A stretch of 8,181 nt of DNA from Firmicutes bacterium ADurb.Bin467 (lineage in GTDB: Bacteria > Bacillota > Clostridia > Christensenellales > Aristaeellaceae), in the NCBI GenBank assembly GCA_002068815.1, contig MWAC01000273.1, forward strand, positions 1 through 8,181, given 5' to 3'. The number at the start of each line of letters is the position of its first letter. Within the stretch, counting starts at the first letter, position 1. The position numbers and the translations under genes are program-made. The notes under the pieces are model-generated. The model saw nothing but the letters and a program-made list of their open reading frames with translations. It was not told where the DNA came from and did no database searches. Below are positions 7,843 to 8,181 of the stretch, in pieces.

Positions 7843-8181
7843 ATGAACCTGATCGACATGTTCCACCGCGAGGTCGAGGACGCGAAGAAGCGCCGCGTGC
7901 CGCTCGTGATCCCGATCGGCACGATCGAATACCACGCCGAGCACGCGAGCCTCGGCACGGACACGATGGTCATCACCGGCGCGCTCGAGCGGCTCGGGAA
8001 GCGCAGGGAGATCGTCGTCGCGCCCCCGATCTGGTACGGCGTCGCGAGCTACGCCGTCTGCGGGCCGGAGAAGAACACCATACAGGTCGACGTCGACGCG
8101 TATGAAATCTACATCACCGAGATTTTGAAGTCGCTCGTCTGGGGCGGCTGGCAGAACATCTACCTCGTGTTCCACCACCAG
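7843..8181 (+). CDS. Creatininase-family amidohydrolase, N-terminal part (3' truncated by window)
   Basis: The first 113 residues of a metal-dependent cyclic-amide hydrolase of the creatinine amidohydrolase family; the frame runs off the window without a stop. The family metal motif is present as IPIGTIEYHAEHASLGTDT, with Glu29, His31 and Asp40 spaced exactly as Glu34, His36 and Asp45 of Pseudomonas creatininase. Next come APPIWYGVASYAV and the start of the second metal segment, NIYLVFHHQ, where NGHGGN is usual; His112 would be the ligand. AAAGGA (7828-7833) lies 9 bases before the ATG. Family members include creatininase, the mycofactocin protease MftE and formamide hydrolases, so the exact substrate is open. 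Its position directly after a creatinase-like gene makes action on a related substrate plausible. Confidence 0.88.
   Translation, partial: MNLIDMFHREVEDAKKRRVPLVIPIGTIEYHAEHASLGTDTMVITGALERLGKRREIVVAPPIWYGVASYAVCGPEKNTIQVDVDAYEIYITEILKSLVWGGWQNIYLVFHHQ

Noticed and set aside
6526..8178. Minus-strand open frame of 550 codons opposite the M24 and creatininase-family genes
   Set aside because: Antisense shadow. The plus-strand reading shows conserved catalytic motifs in both genes.

Overview
The window is GC-rich and every supported gene lies on the + strand. Strong AGGAGG-type ribosome binding sites, near-consensus sigma-70/SigA promoters and short Rho-independent terminators suggest a high-GC member of the Bacillota (Clostridia-like). 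That placement is an inference. One point is less typical of Gram-positives: the solute-binding protein has an ordinary Sec signal peptide with no lipobox cysteine.

Layout. (1) Bases 2-265 are the C-terminal end of an RbsC-type sugar ABC permease, closed by a clear terminator. (2) guaB (IMP dehydrogenase, 416-1870) is a single-gene housekeeping unit with a perfect TTGACA-17-TATAAT promoter and its own terminator. (3) A 290-base control region (1871-2160) holds two candidate promoters and two copies of a 20-base LacI-operator-like element exactly 120 bases apart. (4) A complete ribose/galactose-class (CUT2) ABC importer follows: double-domain ATPase (2161-3660), permease (3679-4641) and periplasmic-type binding protein (4694-5671), ending in a strong GC hairpin. 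(5) A downstream set of small-molecule genes follows: an ASRT-family beta-sandwich protein (5776-6147), an L-rhamnose-mutarotase-family protein (6137-6454), two tandem copies of a 69-base double-hairpin repeat (6449-6592), an M24 'pita-bread' protein that has lost most metal ligands and resembles creatinase (6610-7785), and the N-terminal 113 residues of a creatininase-family amidohydrolase (7843 to the window end).

How they may work together (inference): the second half reads as one uptake-and-catabolism operon. The importer would bring in a sugar-like or sugar-linked solute, the RhaM-type protein would interconvert anomers, the ASRT protein would bind a small ligand, and the creatinase-like and creatininase-like enzymes would hydrolyse C-N bonds. 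A LacI-type repressor acting on the paired operators would control it. This combination matches no pathway I can name and is the most promising undescribed system in the window. Creatinine/creatine use and an N-acyl or amide-bearing sugar derivative are both open possibilities.
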